Source: Lepas anatifera | Taxonomy: Eukaryota > Arthropoda > Thecostraca > Lepadidae | NCBI GenBank assembly: GCA_034440635.1 | Contig: JAOTON010002221.1 | Location: 1-64,000 of the forward strand | Direction of reading: 5' to 3' | DNA length: 64,000 nucleotides | Shown: positions 63,096 to 64,000 of the stretch, piece by piece | Layout: the number at the start of each line of letters is the position of its first letter | How positions within the stretch are numbered: position 1 is the first letter of the stretch | Notes under the pieces: model-generated | Told to the model about the DNA's origin: nothing | Seen by the model: only the letters and a program-made list of their open reading frames with translations | Database searches by the model: none | Program-made: the position numbers and the translations under genes

Positions 63096-64000
63096 CATCG
63101 CTAACTGGTAGAAATATAAAATCCTCGTTCTGACATGCCTGAAAACTGCAAGAAATACATATGTAATATTATGACTTATCCGAGCCGTATGCACCTATTT
63201 AGAGATATCAAGATATTAATTTTTGACTATGGACTTATGATGGTATGGCAAAGAACCCGAGCCATCCTTTTGTCCGTATGGGTCTTCATCTTAACTTCAT
63301 CACATTTTTTGGCCTGAAGATTTGCAAGACTTGAGCTTAAGGATTATCATTATTATTTTTATTTGAATACGTCTAGACGTGCACATACATATATGCACAT
63401 CTATGTGTATATATGTGTATATATGCATGTACACTCCTTATCCACACTTCAACCAGAATACGATAGCTAAGGTAGAAAAAAACAGACTGTCTTTACAAAA
63501 ACGATTCTGTGTACCAGCCCGGTGCATGTTTATGGGCACATTGTCGCCTCTCTTGCACCGACTGAGATCTCCAAGAAATATTTTTGAGCTATATGTCAAG
63601 TATTTCATCAGAGAGGTTTACTATGCGTTACTGGCTGATTGGTACTAGCCTCGGCTTTCCGGAGGTTTCTACCCAACACCCCATTTTTGACTGAATTTGC
63701 ATCTCTACGACCTTGACACGTGCGTGGCCAGCGGGTCGGACCGGGTCAGCAGGCTCAGTGAGTGGAGCGGAGCTGACCTGAACGGGTGCTTAATCTGTCA
63801 ATAATGACACAGACCGGCCGGAAAATGGTAAGTAGCATGCAAATATGGTTGTTGTGACGCCGGTCACGATTCAGGTGTATTGCTCATCCATGAGTCTAGG
63901 TCAAGTATGTAGCACAACTGGCTAAATCCCATCGCAAGGCGCCTTGTGCAGCACGTGCGAAGATTGTTGATAGCTGGGTCTGATTAGCCTGTCTTCACAT
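63096..64000. other. End of window, no gene seen
   Basis: Short frames without domain content; no repeat ends recognised. Confidence 0.4.

Overview
The window is animal nuclear DNA. Its genes are split by GT-AG introns, the gene-free stretches are long, and it carries many (TA)n, (GA)n and (CT)n tracts, tRNA-derived SINE-like repeats, hAT-type miniature elements, a Penelope-like element remnant and LINE tails. No bacterial operon structure is present. An invertebrate fits best. A motile-cilium gene beside a LamG/GAIN adhesion receptor would suit an arthropod or crustacean with flagellated sperm, but the sequence alone does not fix the taxon.

Layout. 1-5.5 kb: repeat-rich DNA with a tandem ~560-bp repeat and two complete hAT-like MITEs that have clean 8-bp target duplications. 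5.6-6.8 kb (+): a secretory, single-pass membrane protein of unknown function. 11.4-12.6 kb: a Penelope-like GIY-YIG endonuclease fragment between inverted repeats and (TA)n tracts. 16.2-16.6 kb (+): a 132-residue single-pass membrane protein, unknown. 19.7-23.1 kb (-): a two-exon gene recognised as CFAP69, an axonemal armadillo-type protein. 28.7-57.0 kb (+): a 16-exon adhesion GPCR with a LamG/pentraxin-like domain, GAIN domain, GPS and seven transmembrane segments, possibly with further N-terminal exons at 25.4 and 27.5 kb. Its introns hold most of the window's repeats, including a TTAA-flanked element, a 1.1-kb homopolymer-rich block, a 27-bp minisatellite and complementary (GA)n/(CT)n tracts. 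57-64 kb: LINE remnants, a GC-rich frameshifted coding-like stretch, and a tandem array built from a SINE core.

The two recognised genes are not obviously linked in function: CFAP69 serves cilia and flagella, the receptor serves the cell surface. The main points for follow-up are the receptor's GPS, in which the usual cleavage residues are replaced; a one-base frameshift inside its LamG domain, probably an assembly error; the GAIN exon chain solved by intron phase; the Penelope fragment with its inverted flanks; and several dense arrays of AGGTCA-type half-sites. I found no convincing wholly new system. The least explained items are the 5.6-kb membrane protein and the 61-62 kb coding-like stretch.
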